Source of the DNA: Staphylococcus durrellii
GTDB taxonomy: Bacteria > Bacillota > Bacilli > Staphylococcales > Staphylococcaceae
Assembly: GCF_015594545.1 (NCBI RefSeq)
Contig: NZ_JADIIO010000001.1
Coordinates: 310,001 to 374,000 of the forward strand
Direction: 5' to 3'
Length of the DNA stretch: 64,000 nucleotides
The notes beneath the pieces are model-generated. The model did no database searches, was not told the origin of the DNA, and saw only the letters and a program-made list of their open reading frames with translations. The position numbers and the translations under genes were made by a program. Below are positions 8,693 through 17,370 of the stretch, piece after piece (the first letter of the stretch is position 1; the number at the start of each line of letters is the position of its first letter).

Positions 8693-10321
8693 TTGAATAA
8701 AAGAAAAGGAACGCTTATGGATTGGCCTACATTTATAGGTGCCTTTGCAATTTTACTTATTGCAGTTATACCTATGATGGCCTTTCCAAAAGCCAGCCAA
8801 GAAATAATTACGCAAATGAACGAAGTTGTGACGAGTTCATTAGGTGTAGCTTATTTAGCTTTGGGTTTAGCCGTATTGGGATTCGTGTTATACATAGCAT
8901 TTGGTAAATATGGCAATGTAACTTTAGGAAAAGCAACTGACAAACCAGAATTCAACACTTTTAGTTGGGCTGCTATGCTTTTCTGTGCAGGGATAGCATC
9001 TGATATTCTATATTGGGGATTAGTAGAATGGGCTTTTTATTATCAATCTCCACCTCATGATGCAAAACCTTTTAGTAATGAAGCATTACAATATGCATCT
9101 ATGTACGGTATGTTTCACTGGGGGCCAATCGCGTGGGCGACTTTCGTCTTACCAGCATTGGCAATTGGATATCAAATCTTTGTAAAGAAAAAACCAGTTT
9201 ATAAAATAAGTCAGACTTTAAGACCTGTACTTAAAGGTCAAACTGATGGGTTTCTAGGTAAACTTATCGATGTATTATTCATCTTTGGTCTAGTAGGTGG
9301 GGCTGCAACTTCACTTGCATTAGGTGTACCTATGATTTCATCTGGTTTAGAGACTTTATTTGGTATTAACGGTGATAGTATTATTACTAAAGCTATTGTA
9401 CTCTTTACGATTACCGTAATTTTCGCCTATAGTTCTTACTCTGGACTAAAAAAGGGTATTAAAGTATTAAGTGATTGGAACGTTATATTAGCCTTTGTAT
9501 TGCTAGCATTCGTGCTTATAGCAGGACCTACTATGTTTATTTTAGAAATGTCAGTAACGAGCATTGGTAACTTATTTAAGAATTTCTTCCAAATGGCAAC
9601 GTATTTACAACCTTTAGGTCAAATTAAAGGTCATGCCGATAATAAGTTCCCTGAACAATGGACAGTATTCTATTGGGCTTGGTGGTTAGTTTACGCACCA
9701 TTTATCGGTTTATTTATAGCCCGTATTTCTAAAGGTAGAACATTGAAAGAACTAGTTCTAGGTACTTTAATCTACGGTACATTTGGTTGTATGTTGTTCT
9801 TCGGTATATTTGGTAACTATGCATTGTTTTTACAATTATCAGGACAATTTGACGTAGTACATTCAATTAATACTATCGGTACTGAACCAACACTCATGAG
9901 AATATTAAGCCATTTACCATTTTCAAAAGTAGTCATTGCACTATTTTTAATTTCGGCATTTTTATTCTTAGCAACTACATTTGATTCTGGTTCATATATA
10001 TTAGCTGCAGCTTCTCAGAAAAAAGTTGTAGGTGAACCATTAAAGCCAAACCGTCTATTTTGGGCATTTGCGTTATGTTTATTACCATTTTCATTAATGC
10101 TCGTAGGCGGTCAACGTTCAATGGAAGTACTTAAAACGGCTACTGTTGTTTCAAGTGTGCCACTGCTCGTCATATTTGTAGTCATGATGGTCGCGTTTTT
10201 AAAGACATTATCAAACGACAGACTAAAGCTACAACGCCGTGCCGACCGTTATAAAGAGGTTGAAAGAAGATCGTTACGTATTACTCAAGTAAGAGAACGT
10301 CATCAAGACGATAATTTATAA
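8693..10321 (+). CDS. cudT: BCCT family choline transporter
   Basis: Twelve-span secondary transporter of the betaine/choline/carnitine family, 542 residues, expected to import choline for conversion to glycine betaine. The tryptophan-rich segments WGLVEWAFYYQSPPH, MFHWGPIAWATF and WTVFYWAWWLVYAPFIGLFIARISKGRT are family hallmarks. A basic C-terminal tail follows (RRADRYKEVERRSLRITQ). The start is probably TTG at 8693 with GGGGAG 9 bases before it. The ATG at 8718 with AAAGGA is an equally spaced alternative and would remove 8 residues. Context with cudC, betB and betA supports choline over carnitine. Confidence 0.88.
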   Translation: MNKRKGTLMDWPTFIGAFAILLIAVIPMMAFPKASQEIITQMNEVVTSSLGVAYLALGLAVLGFVLYIAFGKYGNVTLGKATDKPEFNTFSWAAMLFCAGIASDILYWGLVEWAFYYQSPPHDAKPFSNEALQYASMYGMFHWGPIAWATFVLPALAIGYQIFVKKKPVYKISQTLRPVLKGQTDGFLGKLIDVLFIFGLVGGAATSLALGVPMISSGLETLFGINGDSIITKAIVLFTITVIFAYSSYSGLKKGIKVLSDWNVILAFVLLAFVLIAGPTMFILEMSVTSIGNLFKNFFQMATYLQPLGQIKGHADNKFPEQWTVFYWAWWLVYAPFIGLFIARISKGRTLKELVLGTLIYGTFGCMLFFGIFGNYALFLQLSGQFDVVHSINTIGTEPTLMRILSHLPFSKVVIALFLISAFLFLATTFDSGSYILAAASQKKVVGEPLKPNRLFWAFALCLLPFSLMLVGGQRSMEVLKTATVVSSVPLLVIFVVMMVAFLKTLSNDRLKLQRRADRYKEVERRSLRITQVRERHQDDNL

Positions 10322-10325
10322 CAAT

Positions 10326-10373
10326 AAAAAACAGCGAAGTATTCAAGTCAACTAGAATTCTTCGCTGTTTTTT
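10326..10373. terminator. Terminator after cudT
   Basis: AAAAAACAGCGAAG / CTTCGCTGTTTTTT hairpin just after the cudT stop. The A and T tracts allow function in both directions. Confidence 0.85.
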
Positions 10374-10402
10374 AATTAGGCGGTAATTTTAGACACTAAA
10401 AT

Positions 10403-10434
10403 AGCCTTATAGATTCGACAAAATCCATAAGGCT
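10403..10434 (-). terminator. Terminator after cudC
   Basis: 13-bp stem (AGCCTTATAGATT / AATCCATAAGGCT, one mismatch) 15 bases past the cudC stop. On the minus strand it is followed by ATTTTAG, a modest U tract. Confidence 0.65.
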
Positions 10435-10448
10435 TAATCATTTTTATG

Positions 10449-11006
10449 TTACTCAGGTTTGCGAGCTTCAGGTATTGGAAAATATTTAAATATTTCACCC
10501 GAATCGATTGCGTCACTAAGATTTTCCAACCATTCATAGTATGGCAATGTGTCTATTAATTGGTGTTTAATTTTTGTTGCTTGTTCTTTTTCGGCTTCAT
10601 TTGCTTGGCTATCGTCTAAAATTTTATCTAATAAAGATATCGCTTTATAGACACCTTCTCTATTAATTTCAATTTCACGGCTCCATTTTTGAGTGAAGAA
10701 ATTATTAAAGAAGTTAAAGAAGTCTTTTTCAGCAACAAAATGTTGCTTTCTACTTCCTCGAGTAAATTGCTGTTTGACAATGTGGAACTCTTGTAACCTT
10801 TTGACACCAGCGCTCATACTTGGTTTGCTCATTTGAAGTTGTTGACGCATTTCGTCTAATGTCATGCTATCTTCAAATAACATTGTGCCATATAAGTTGC
10901 CAACGCTACGATTTATGCCATATAAATCCATAGTCGCACCAATAGCATTGATAACTATATCTTTAGCTTGTTCGACTAAAACTTCTGGTTGGTCTTTATT
11001 TGACAT
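10449..11006 (-). CDS. cudC: GbsR/CudC-type choline-responsive repressor
   Basis: 185-residue MarR-like winged-helix regulator of the GbsR family, which represses choline uptake and oxidation genes until choline is present. The helix-turn-helix lies in the segment MTLDEMRQQLQMSKPSMSAGVKRLQE (about residues 45-72), followed by the acidic, aromatic effector domain. The start is ATG at 11006: GGAGG sits 8 bases upstream, while the upstream in-frame ATG overlaps that ribosome site. It is divergent from betB and convergent with cudT. Shared TTCGTTAA-type motifs before both plus-strand genes are its likely targets. Confidence 0.85.
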   Translation of the reverse strand: MSNKDQPEVLVEQAKDIVINAIGATMDLYGINRSVGNLYGTMLFEDSMTLDEMRQQLQMSKPSMSAGVKRLQEFHIVKQQFTRGSRKQHFVAEKDFFNFFNNFFTQKWSREIEINREGVYKAISLLDKILDDSQANEAEKEQATKIKHQLIDTLPYYEWLENLSDAIDSGEIFKYFPIPEARKPE

Positions 11007-11125
11007 GTGATGCACCTCCAAATCTGGATTATTAAACTTAATTTTTTAATATGTAATATTTTTCTCAATATTAACATACTATAGCACAAACCTATATCAG
11101 TCATCTATAACGTTCTATGAGAGAT

Positions 11126-11155
11126 TTGACATAGCTTTAAATACTATGCTAACAT
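11126..11155 (+). promoter_or_regulatory. betB promoter
   Basis: Consensus -35 TTGACA (11126-11131), 18-base spacer, -10 TAACAT (11150-11155). The transcription start would fall near 11162, just before the CudC-box dyad. Confidence 0.6.
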
Positions 11156-11167
11156 AATTCTGTAAAA

Positions 11168-11199
11168 TTCGTTAAATAAAAATTTAACAAACTTAACGG
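11168..11199. promoter_or_regulatory. Candidate CudC operator upstream of betB
   Basis: GTTAAAT-AAAA-ATTTAAC is a perfect 7-bp inverted repeat (11171-11188), nested in TTCGTTAA...TTAACGGA (outer arms at 11168-11175 and 11193-11200). It lies between the predicted transcription start and the ribosome site, where GbsR-type repressors act as roadblocks. The same words occur before cudT. Confidence 0.6.
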
Positions 11200-11209
11200 A
11201 GGTAATTTG

Positions 11210-12706
11210 ATGCAACTTGTAAACAATTTATCTCGTCGTCAATACATTGATGGTGAGTGGGTAGACAGCTCTAATAATGCAACACGTACTATTATTAATC
11301 CATATAATCAAGAAACAATTTTAGAAGTAGCAGAAGGTACAATGGAAGATGCAGAACGCGCTATCTTAGCTGCAAGAAGATCATTTGAAGATGGAGACTA
11401 TTCACTAGCGACAACAAGTGAACAAAGAGGACAAAAAGTTAGAGAAATCGCTGATGCCATTAAAAATAATAAAGAAGAATTGGCAAAACTTGAAACTTTA
11501 GATACAGGAAAAACACTAGAAGAATCATACGCGGATATGGATGATATCCATAACGTATTTATGTATTATGCAGGGTTAGCCGATAAAGATGGCGGAGAAA
11601 TTATTGATTCTCCAATTCCAAATACTGACAGTAAAATTGTTAAAGAGCCAGTCGGTGTCGTTACTCAAATTACACCTTGGAATTATCCTTTATTACAAGC
11701 TTCATGGAAAATTGCGCCAGCATTAGCATCTGGTTGTTCATTAGTAATGAAGCCGAGTGAAATTACGCCATTAACGACAATACGCGTATTCGAATTAATG
11801 GAAGAAATTGGTTTTCCTAAAGGAGTTATTAACTTAGTTCTAGGTAAAGGTTCAGAAGTTGGCGAACCATTATCAGCTCATGAAGAAGTGGACTTAGTAT
11901 CGTTTACGGGTGGTATTAAAACTGGTAAGCATATTATGAAACAAGCGGCAGATCATGTTACGAATATCGCATTAGAATTAGGCGGTAAAAATCCTAACGT
12001 AATTTTTGCTGATGCAGATTTTGACTTAGCTGTAGATCAAGCGCTAAACGGCGGATTCTTCCATGCTGGACAAGTATGTTCTGCTGGTTCAAGAATCATT
12101 GTGCATAACGACATCAAAGAAAAATTCGAGCAAGCGTTAATCGAACGTATCAAAAATATTAAATTAGGTAACGGTTTTGACGAAGATACTGAAATGGGTC
12201 CAGTCATTTCACAAGAACACCGTGACAAAATCGAAAAATATATGGAAGTTGCCAAAGAAGAAAATGCAACAATCGCTATCGGTGGTAAACGTCCAGATAG
12301 AGAAGACTTACAAGATGGTTTCTTCTTTGAACCAACTGTAATTACAGACTGCGATACTTCAATGCGTATCGTTCAAGAAGAAGTATTTGGTCCAGTAGTT
12401 ACAATTGAAGGGATCTCTACTGAAGAAGAAGCGATTGAATTAGCCAATGATTCAATTTATGGACTTGCTGGAGGCGTCTTTACTACAGATGTTGGTAAAG
12501 CTGAACGTGTCGCAAACAAATTGAAAATGGGTACTGTATGGATTAATGATTTCCATCCTTACTTTGCTCAAGCACCCTGGGGCGGTTACAAACAATCAGG
12601 TATTGGTAGAGAGCTTGGTAAAACAGGTTTAGCTGAATATCAAATTGAAAAACATATCTTAAGAAATACACAACCTGAACCTGTAAATTGGTTTGGTAAA
12701 CAGTAA
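11210..12706 (+). CDS. betB: Betaine-aldehyde dehydrogenase
   Basis: NAD(P)-dependent aldehyde dehydrogenase that oxidises betaine aldehyde to the osmoprotectant glycine betaine, second step after choline dehydrogenase. In the 498-residue protein N158 in PWNYP, K181 in MKPSE, general base E256 in LELGGK and nucleophile C290 in GQVCSAGSR are visible. There is a single cysteine here rather than the Cys-x-Cys of GabD, and GQVCSAGSR is typical of BetB/GbsA. The start is ATG at 11210 with GGAGG 7 bases before; a TTG immediately upstream is less likely. It forms an operon with betA, 45 bases downstream. Called cudA in S. xylosus. Confidence 0.92.
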   Translation: MQLVNNLSRRQYIDGEWVDSSNNATRTIINPYNQETILEVAEGTMEDAERAILAARRSFEDGDYSLATTSEQRGQKVREIADAIKNNKEELAKLETLDTGKTLEESYADMDDIHNVFMYYAGLADKDGGEIIDSPIPNTDSKIVKEPVGVVTQITPWNYPLLQASWKIAPALASGCSLVMKPSEITPLTTIRVFELMEEIGFPKGVINLVLGKGSEVGEPLSAHEEVDLVSFTGGIKTGKHIMKQAADHVTNIALELGGKNPNVIFADADFDLAVDQALNGGFFHAGQVCSAGSRIIVHNDIKEKFEQALIERIKNIKLGNGFDEDTEMGPVISQEHRDKIEKYMEVAKEENATIAIGGKRPDREDLQDGFFFEPTVITDCDTSMRIVQEEVFGPVVTIEGISTEEEAIELANDSIYGLAGGVFTTDVGKAERVANKLKMGTVWINDFHPYFAQAPWGGYKQSGIGRELGKTGLAEYQIEKHILRNTQPEPVNWFGKQ

Positions 12707-12751
12707 AGAAAAATAGCAAACTTTGATTATAATACGGGAGGACATATATAA

Positions 12752-14437
12752 ATGAGAGAAGCATATGATTATATTATAATTGGTGGCGGTAGTGCCGGAT
12801 CAGTTTTAGGAAGTCGTTTAAGTGAAGACCAATCAAAAAACGTTCTTGTACTAGAAGCAGGACGTAGCGACTATTTCTGGGATTTATTAATTCAAATGCC
12901 AGCAGCGTTAATGTATCCAGCAGGTAACAAATTATATGACTGGATTTATGAAACAAATGAAGAACCATTTATGAAAGGCCGTAAAGTTGGACACGCACGT
13001 GGTAAAGTACTAGGTGGTTCTAGTTCTATCAACGGTATGATTTATCAACGTGGTAATCCAATGGACTACGAAAAATGGGCGCAACCAGAAGGCATGGATG
13101 GATGGGACTATGCACATTGTCTGCCATACTTTAAACGTTTGGAGAAAACATTTGGTGCAACTAAAGACGATGAATTCCGTGGTCATCATGGCCCAATTAA
13201 ATTAAAACGTGGACCAGCTACAAATCCATTATTCCAAGCATTTTTCGATGCGGGTGTGGAAGCAGGTTACAACAAAACACCTGACGTAAATGGTTTTCGT
13301 CAAGAAGGCTTTGGCCCATTTGATAGTCAAGTACACAATGGTAGACGTGTATCAGCCTCAAGAGCTTATTTACACCCAGCAATGAGACGTAAAAACTTAG
13401 ACGTTCAAACACGTGCATTTGTTACTAAAATTAATTTTGAAGGTAATAACAAAGTAACTGGTGTGACTTTCAAGAAAAATGGTAAAGAACATACAATTAA
13501 TGCGAAAGAGGTTATCTTATCAGGTGGGGCATTTAACACACCACAATTATTACAATTATCAGGTATCGGTGATTCTGAATTCTTAAAATCATTAGATATT
13601 GAACCACGTATTCATTTGCCAGGTGTTGGTGAAAACTTCGAAGACCATTTAGAAGTATATGTGCAACATAAATGTAAGCAACCAGTTTCATTACAACCAA
13701 GTTTAAATAAATTCAAAATGCCATTCATCGGTTTACAATGGATATTCGCGCGTAAAGGTGCAGCAGCATCTAATCACTTTGAAGGAGGCGGCTTTGTTCG
13801 TTCCAACGAAGAAGTTGATTATCCAAACTTAATGTTCCATTTCTTACCAATAGCTGTAAGATACGATGGACAAAAAGCACCTGCAGCACATGGTTACCAA
13901 GTACATGTAGGACCGATGTATTCTAACTCTCGTGGTAGCTTGAAGATTAAATCAAAAGATCCATTCGAGAAACCTAACTTTGTCTTCAACTATTTATCAA
14001 CTGAAGAAGACAAGCGCGAATGGGTAGAAGCAATTAAAGTAGCTCGTAATATCTTATCTCAAAAAGCATTAGATCCATATAATGGTGGAGAAATTTCACC
14101 AGGACCAGAAGTACAATCGGATGAGGATATCTTAAACTGGGTTGCTAAAGATGGCGAAACAGCGTTACACCCGTCTTGTAGTGCTAAAATGGGACCAGCT
14201 TCAGATCCAATGGCCGTAGTTGATCCAGAAACAATGAAAGTGCATGGTATGGAAAATTTACGTGTCGTAGATGCTTCAGCGATGCCACGTACTACAAATG
14301 GTAACATTCATTCACCAGTATTAATGATGGCTGAAAAAGCAGCAGACATTATTCGTGGTAAAAAACCATTAGACCCTGAATATATCGATTATTACCGTCA
14401 CGGCGTACACGATAAAGACGCTGGAACAATAAAATAA
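12752..14437 (+). CDS. betA: Choline dehydrogenase
   Basis: FAD-dependent GMC oxidoreductase that oxidises choline to betaine aldehyde, probably at the membrane and linked to the respiratory chain. The 561-residue protein has the N-terminal dinucleotide fold [16 protein letters not shown] (residues 8-23), GMC signature 1 around [22 protein letters not shown], and the active-site histidine H473 in [10 protein letters not shown] with the C-terminal TNGNIHSPV segment. GGGAGG precedes the ATG. It is the last gene of the betB-betA operon and is followed by a strong terminator. Called cudB in S. xylosus. Confidence 0.93.
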   Translation: MREAYDYIIIGGGSAGSVLGSRLSEDQSKNVLVLEAGRSDYFWDLLIQMPAALMYPAGNKLYDWIYETNEEPFMKGRKVGHARGKVLGGSSSINGMIYQRGNPMDYEKWAQPEGMDGWDYAHCLPYFKRLEKTFGATKDDEFRGHHGPIKLKRGPATNPLFQAFFDAGVEAGYNKTPDVNGFRQEGFGPFDSQVHNGRRVSASRAYLHPAMRRKNLDVQTRAFVTKINFEGNNKVTGVTFKKNGKEHTINAKEVILSGGAFNTPQLLQLSGIGDSEFLKSLDIEPRIHLPGVGENFEDHLEVYVQHKCKQPVSLQPSLNKFKMPFIGLQWIFARKGAAASNHFEGGGFVRSNEEVDYPNLMFHFLPIAVRYDGQKAPAAHGYQVHVGPMYSNSRGSLKIKSKDPFEKPNFVFNYLSTEEDKREWVEAIKVARNILSQKALDPYNGGEISPGPEVQSDEDILNWVAKDGETALHPSCSAKMGPASDPMAVVDPETMKVHGMENLRVVDASAMPRTTNGNIHSPVLMMAEKAADIIRGKKPLDPEYIDYYRHGVHDKDAGTIK

Positions 14438-14471
14438 ATATTTATCAGTACAATTAATTTCTGACTAACAT

Positions 14472-14513
14472 AAAAAGGCAATTTCTATTTCAAAAATAGA
14501 AATTGCCTTTTTT
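14472..14513 (+). terminator. Terminator after betA
   Basis: Long stem AAAAGGCAATTTCTATTT / AAATAGAAATTGCCTTTT with a short loop and T tract. Confidence 0.92.
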
Positions 14514-14570
14514 ACATTAAAGTGATAGAAACATCATAAAATAAATACAATAATATGAATTTTATATTTT

Positions 14571-14700
14571 AAAGTTGAGACTCAACAAAACGCCATAATA
14601 GATTTTGAGTACTACGCCTGACGGAAATAAAGAAACTCGAGACTATAGGCTCAAGACTATTCTGTAGGAAAGCGCAGCTCAAAATATGTATCTTAAAATA
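14571..14700. repeat. Structured intergenic segment, possible dispersed repeat
   Basis: In the 378-base gap after betA. It contains a perfect hairpin GTTGAG-A-CTCAAC (14574-14586) and an 8-bp inverted pair ATTTTGAG (14602-14609) / CTCAAAAT (14678-14685) enclosing a more GC-rich stretch (ACTACGCCTGACGG, GGAAAGCGCAGC) unlike the AT-rich flanks. It has no open frame. It looks like the intergenic repeats of staphylococci, but only one copy is in this window, so repeat status is inferred. Confidence 0.35.
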
Positions 14701-14763
14701 ATAAATGGGAAATACGATTTTACCATTCTTCAATAAACAAGGCTTATTTTGTTATTAAAAAAG

Positions 14764-14800
14764 CCAATCAACATGCATTAACCATGAACATGTTGATTGG
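14764..14800 (-). terminator. Terminator after the ROK N-lobe gene
   Basis: Perfect 12-bp stem CCAATCAACATG / CATGTTGATTGG. On the minus strand it is followed by CTTTTTTAATAA. Confidence 0.88.
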
Positions 14801-14815
14801 AGCTTTGTATTATAA

Positions 14816-15139
14816 TTATTTAACAATGTTATCTATCAAGGCATCGTAGTTATCTTCAAGAATAGCCTTGAAATTAAAAGTAGATTCTAAATCATTAATT
14901 AAAGTTTGGTTATCAAAGTAATTGATTTGTTTAATATCATTAATAATTAGGCCAATACCATTTAAGTCATCATGATATAAGTCGTTTTTGTGCGCAAGTT
15001 CTATTAGGCTATCGGCAAGCTTTTTTACATAATTATTATTATCGAGCGCTGCTGTACTACTGTCGATGACTTTCTTGTGTTTATCGATAATAACGAGTTT
15101 CGTTTCTTCAGCACCGAATTGTGCGACAAAATAATTCAT
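14816..15139 (-). CDS. Small protein resembling a degenerate ROK kinase N-lobe
   Basis: 107-residue cytoplasmic protein with no assigned function. Its pattern follows the N-terminal half-domain of ROK sugar kinases and repressors: residues 6-28 (AQFGAEETKLVIIDKHKKVIDSS) occupy the place of the phosphate-binding DIGGTKxxxGLVD strand-turn. The C-terminal part (GIGLIINDIKQ, then DLESTFNFKAILEDNYDAL) mirrors GIGIGxPG and LExxFxxPVxxENDANA. The ATP-binding DxGGT is lost and the C-lobe is absent, so it cannot be an active kinase. The start ATG at 15139 has GAGGAGG 11 bases upstream and the gene has its own terminator, so it looks expressed rather than dead. Similarity was judged by eye. Confidence 0.55.
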   Translation of the reverse strand: MNYFVAQFGAEETKLVIIDKHKKVIDSSTAALDNNNYVKKLADSLIELAHKNDLYHDDLNGIGLIINDIKQINYFDNQTLINDLESTFNFKAILEDNYDALIDNIVK

Positions 15140-15233
15140 TACTATAAATTCCTCCTCAAATATGTGATTAAAAATCACTATAATTGTATACCCGTTTGGT
15201 TATTTCTTATTCAATAGAAAGAGAAATTTATAT

Positions 15234-16601
15234 TTATGCTTTAGCCAATGAACGTCTATTTGCAAAAGTCATAATTAAAATAATAACTCCAAGCGAAGCG
15301 CAGAATATACCGTCATAATGAATGCCGGCAGTGATGTCTCCGCCTTTAAAAAAGATTCCATTCGCAGTAGAAGAAACGATTGCACCAATATACATAAATG
15401 TTCTTAATAATCCAGCAGACATACCGATACTTTCTTTAGGTGCTTGATTATAAAGAGCGTTTTGGTTAGCTAAATTCATTAAACCTTGTGGAATACCGAA
15501 TAATGCTGCTAATAAAACAAGTATAATTATTGAAGTTTCAGGATTAATCATCGTAAAACTTATCATTGTAATAATACCGGCTAGAGTACCGATATAAAGT
15601 TTGTTTTTAGAAGATAAACTGCTACCAGTATATTTTGATGCAATAATTGCGATAACAAACATTGGTAACATTAACAATCCAGCATGAGTAGGAGACAAGC
15701 CCCTGCCTTCTTCTAACCATTGTGTATAACCATATAATACGCTGTAAGAAATAGTTTGAGTTAAGGTTGAACGTATATACGTATTGTTTAATGCGGCATT
15801 ATGAGCCAATAATCGTACATCGATAAATGATTTTTTAGATTTTAACTCAACAAAAATAAATATTATAAAGGTAATAATTCCAATGATTAATAAATACAAG
15901 TTTTTAATTGATGGTTCAGTAAAATATAATATCCATGATACTAGAGTGATTGCGAAAAGAGCCATACCAATAAAATCAATATAAGTTCTAAGTGCGGCGA
16001 TTTTGCCTAAAGATTGATTGACTTTAGGGAAATAAAGGACGCCAAAAATAATACATAATATTGATAATGGTATATTAACGAAGAATATTGCTTCCCAACC
16101 ACCGAAATTAATTAATAAACCACCTAAAGTAGGGCCTATCACAGATACAGTTTGGTTGGAAATTGCCAAAATTGTCAGTATACCACTAGGACTATCTTTA
16201 CCAGTACGTTCGCCTTCATATTTAATGAGATACATTGCTGAAGGATAACCAGCACATGTACCAATACCAATTAAGAAGCGCGCAAGTACTAGTCCGTAAA
16301 ATGAGGGGGTGGCGATGGCAAGTATGCTTGCTAAACCAACTAAACTGGTTGCGAATAGAAATAACCCTTTAGGACCAAAGACGTCTATTAATTTACCAAT
16401 AATGGGTTGACCAATACTCGTAGCCAAATACAATGAGGTCACAAGCCAAGCCGTCTGATAAAAAGGAATGTTAAAAGCATGTGCTATAGGAATCATAGCA
16501 ATGGCTAACATAGAAGAATTGATTGGATTCAATATGGAGCCGAGTATCATTGGTGGGTATAATTTTTTGTTAAATGTGAGCGCATTTGATGAATCACCCA
16601 T
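15234..16601 (-). CDS. MFS transporter, DHA2-like (drug/metabolite exporter)
   Basis: 455-residue integral membrane protein with 12-14 hydrophobic segments. The motif-A region reads GQPIIGKLIDVFGPKG, and ARFLIGIGTCAGYPSAMYLI plus PTLGGLLINFGGWEAIFFVNIP are typical of the 14-span drug:H+ antiporter (DHA2) group. The start is ATG at 16601 with GGAG 9 bases upstream; the longer frame has no ribosome site. It is divergent from a GNAT acetyltransferase across a short gap with a GTGAC-N4-GTCAC dyad. The substrate is unknown. Confidence 0.8.
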   Translation of the reverse strand: MGDSSNALTFNKKLYPPMILGSILNPINSSMLAIAMIPIAHAFNIPFYQTAWLVTSLYLATSIGQPIIGKLIDVFGPKGLFLFATSLVGLASILAIATPSFYGLVLARFLIGIGTCAGYPSAMYLIKYEGERTGKDSPSGILTILAISNQTVSVIGPTLGGLLINFGGWEAIFFVNIPLSILCIIFGVLYFPKVNQSLGKIAALRTYIDFIGMALFAITLVSWILYFTEPSIKNLYLLIIGIITFIIFIFVELKSKKSFIDVRLLAHNAALNNTYIRSTLTQTISYSVLYGYTQWLEEGRGLSPTHAGLLMLPMFVIAIIASKYTGSSLSSKNKLYIGTLAGIITMISFTMINPETSIIILVLLAALFGIPQGLMNLANQNALYNQAPKESIGMSAGLLRTFMYIGAIVSSTANGIFFKGGDITAGIHYDGIFCASLGVIILIMTFANRRSLAKA

Positions 16602-16685
16602 TTTTAACATCTCCTTATCTACTCGAAGTCTCAACAACTATAATATGTTAGACTAATAAATTGAGAAAGACAAATGATTGAACTT

Positions 16686-16699
16686 GTGACCTATGTCAC
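16686..16699. promoter_or_regulatory. GTGAC-N4-GTCAC dyad between divergent genes
   Basis: Perfect 5-bp inverted repeat GTGAC/GTCAC with a 4-base spacer in the gap between the MFS and GNAT genes. It is placed like an operator and resembles Crp/Fnr-type half-site spacing, but the short arms make chance possible. Confidence 0.25.
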
Positions 16700-16725
16700 C
16701 GTTAATTATAAGGAGGATTATTATT

Positions 16726-17163
16726 ATGGAAGTAAGTCTAGCAACCAAAAGTGATTTGAATGAAATATATAAAGTACAAACAAAGGCCTTTGAAGAGTCT
16801 GTTCTTGTAACTCATCGTTTAACAGAAGAAGAGATTCAAAATTTATCTCAAATGGCACTAGAAGACGGGGGCCATTATTACGCTTTGAAGGAAGACGATC
16901 AACTTGTAGGATATACCATGCTAGCTGTGAAAGAAGATAATTTAACAGGTGACAAATATGGTTTTATTTATGAATTGTATGTTATGCCTAAATTTAGAAA
17001 ACGAGGTTATGGTAAACAATTGATAACTTTCACCAAACAACATTTTAAACAGTTAGGTTATGATAAACTTCGTTTAAATGTATATGTTGGCAATGATGCG
17101 CAACAACTCTATAAAAGTTGTGGTTTTGAAGAACGTAACATAACAATGCAATTGAAATTATAA
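16726..17163 (+). CDS. GNAT family N-acetyltransferase
   Basis: 145-residue acetyl-CoA dependent acyltransferase. The coenzyme A pyrophosphate loop is visible as FRKRGYGKQL (R-x-x-G-x-G) after the strand YELYVMP, followed by LRLNVYVGNDAQQLYKSCGFEE, the usual C-terminal part that ends the fold. The start is ATG at 16726 with AAGGAGG 10 bases before; an earlier ATG at 16693 lacks a site. Single-gene unit. The acceptor substrate cannot be predicted. Confidence 0.85.
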   Translation: MEVSLATKSDLNEIYKVQTKAFEESVLVTHRLTEEEIQNLSQMALEDGGHYYALKEDDQLVGYTMLAVKEDNLTGDKYGFIYELYVMPKFRKRGYGKQLITFTKQHFKQLGYDKLRLNVYVGNDAQQLYKSCGFEERNITMQLKL

Positions 17164-17292
17164 TTAAATAATGAATTTAAACGGGATAAAGAGTAAATTA
17201 AATTATCAGAAAATTGTGTAATTGGTAACCGGCTCATTGTTGGTGTAACAACAGTTTGAGTTCGATATTATTGATTTAGGGTAAAAATCAAA

Positions 17293-17308
17293 TTGACAAC
17301 GCTTTCAA
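17293..17308. promoter_or_regulatory. Candidate CcpA cre upstream of the ACS-type MFS gene
   Basis: TGACAACGCTTTCA (17294-17307) matches TGWAANCGNTNWCA with one mismatch at position 4 and is flanked by a further T/A pair. It lies 63 bases before the start codon, so catabolite repression is plausible. Confidence 0.5.
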
Positions 17309-17370
17309 ATAGCGTTAAAGTTTTAATATTTAATGATTCAAGTATATGTTCAAAGGGTGGGGAATATAAG

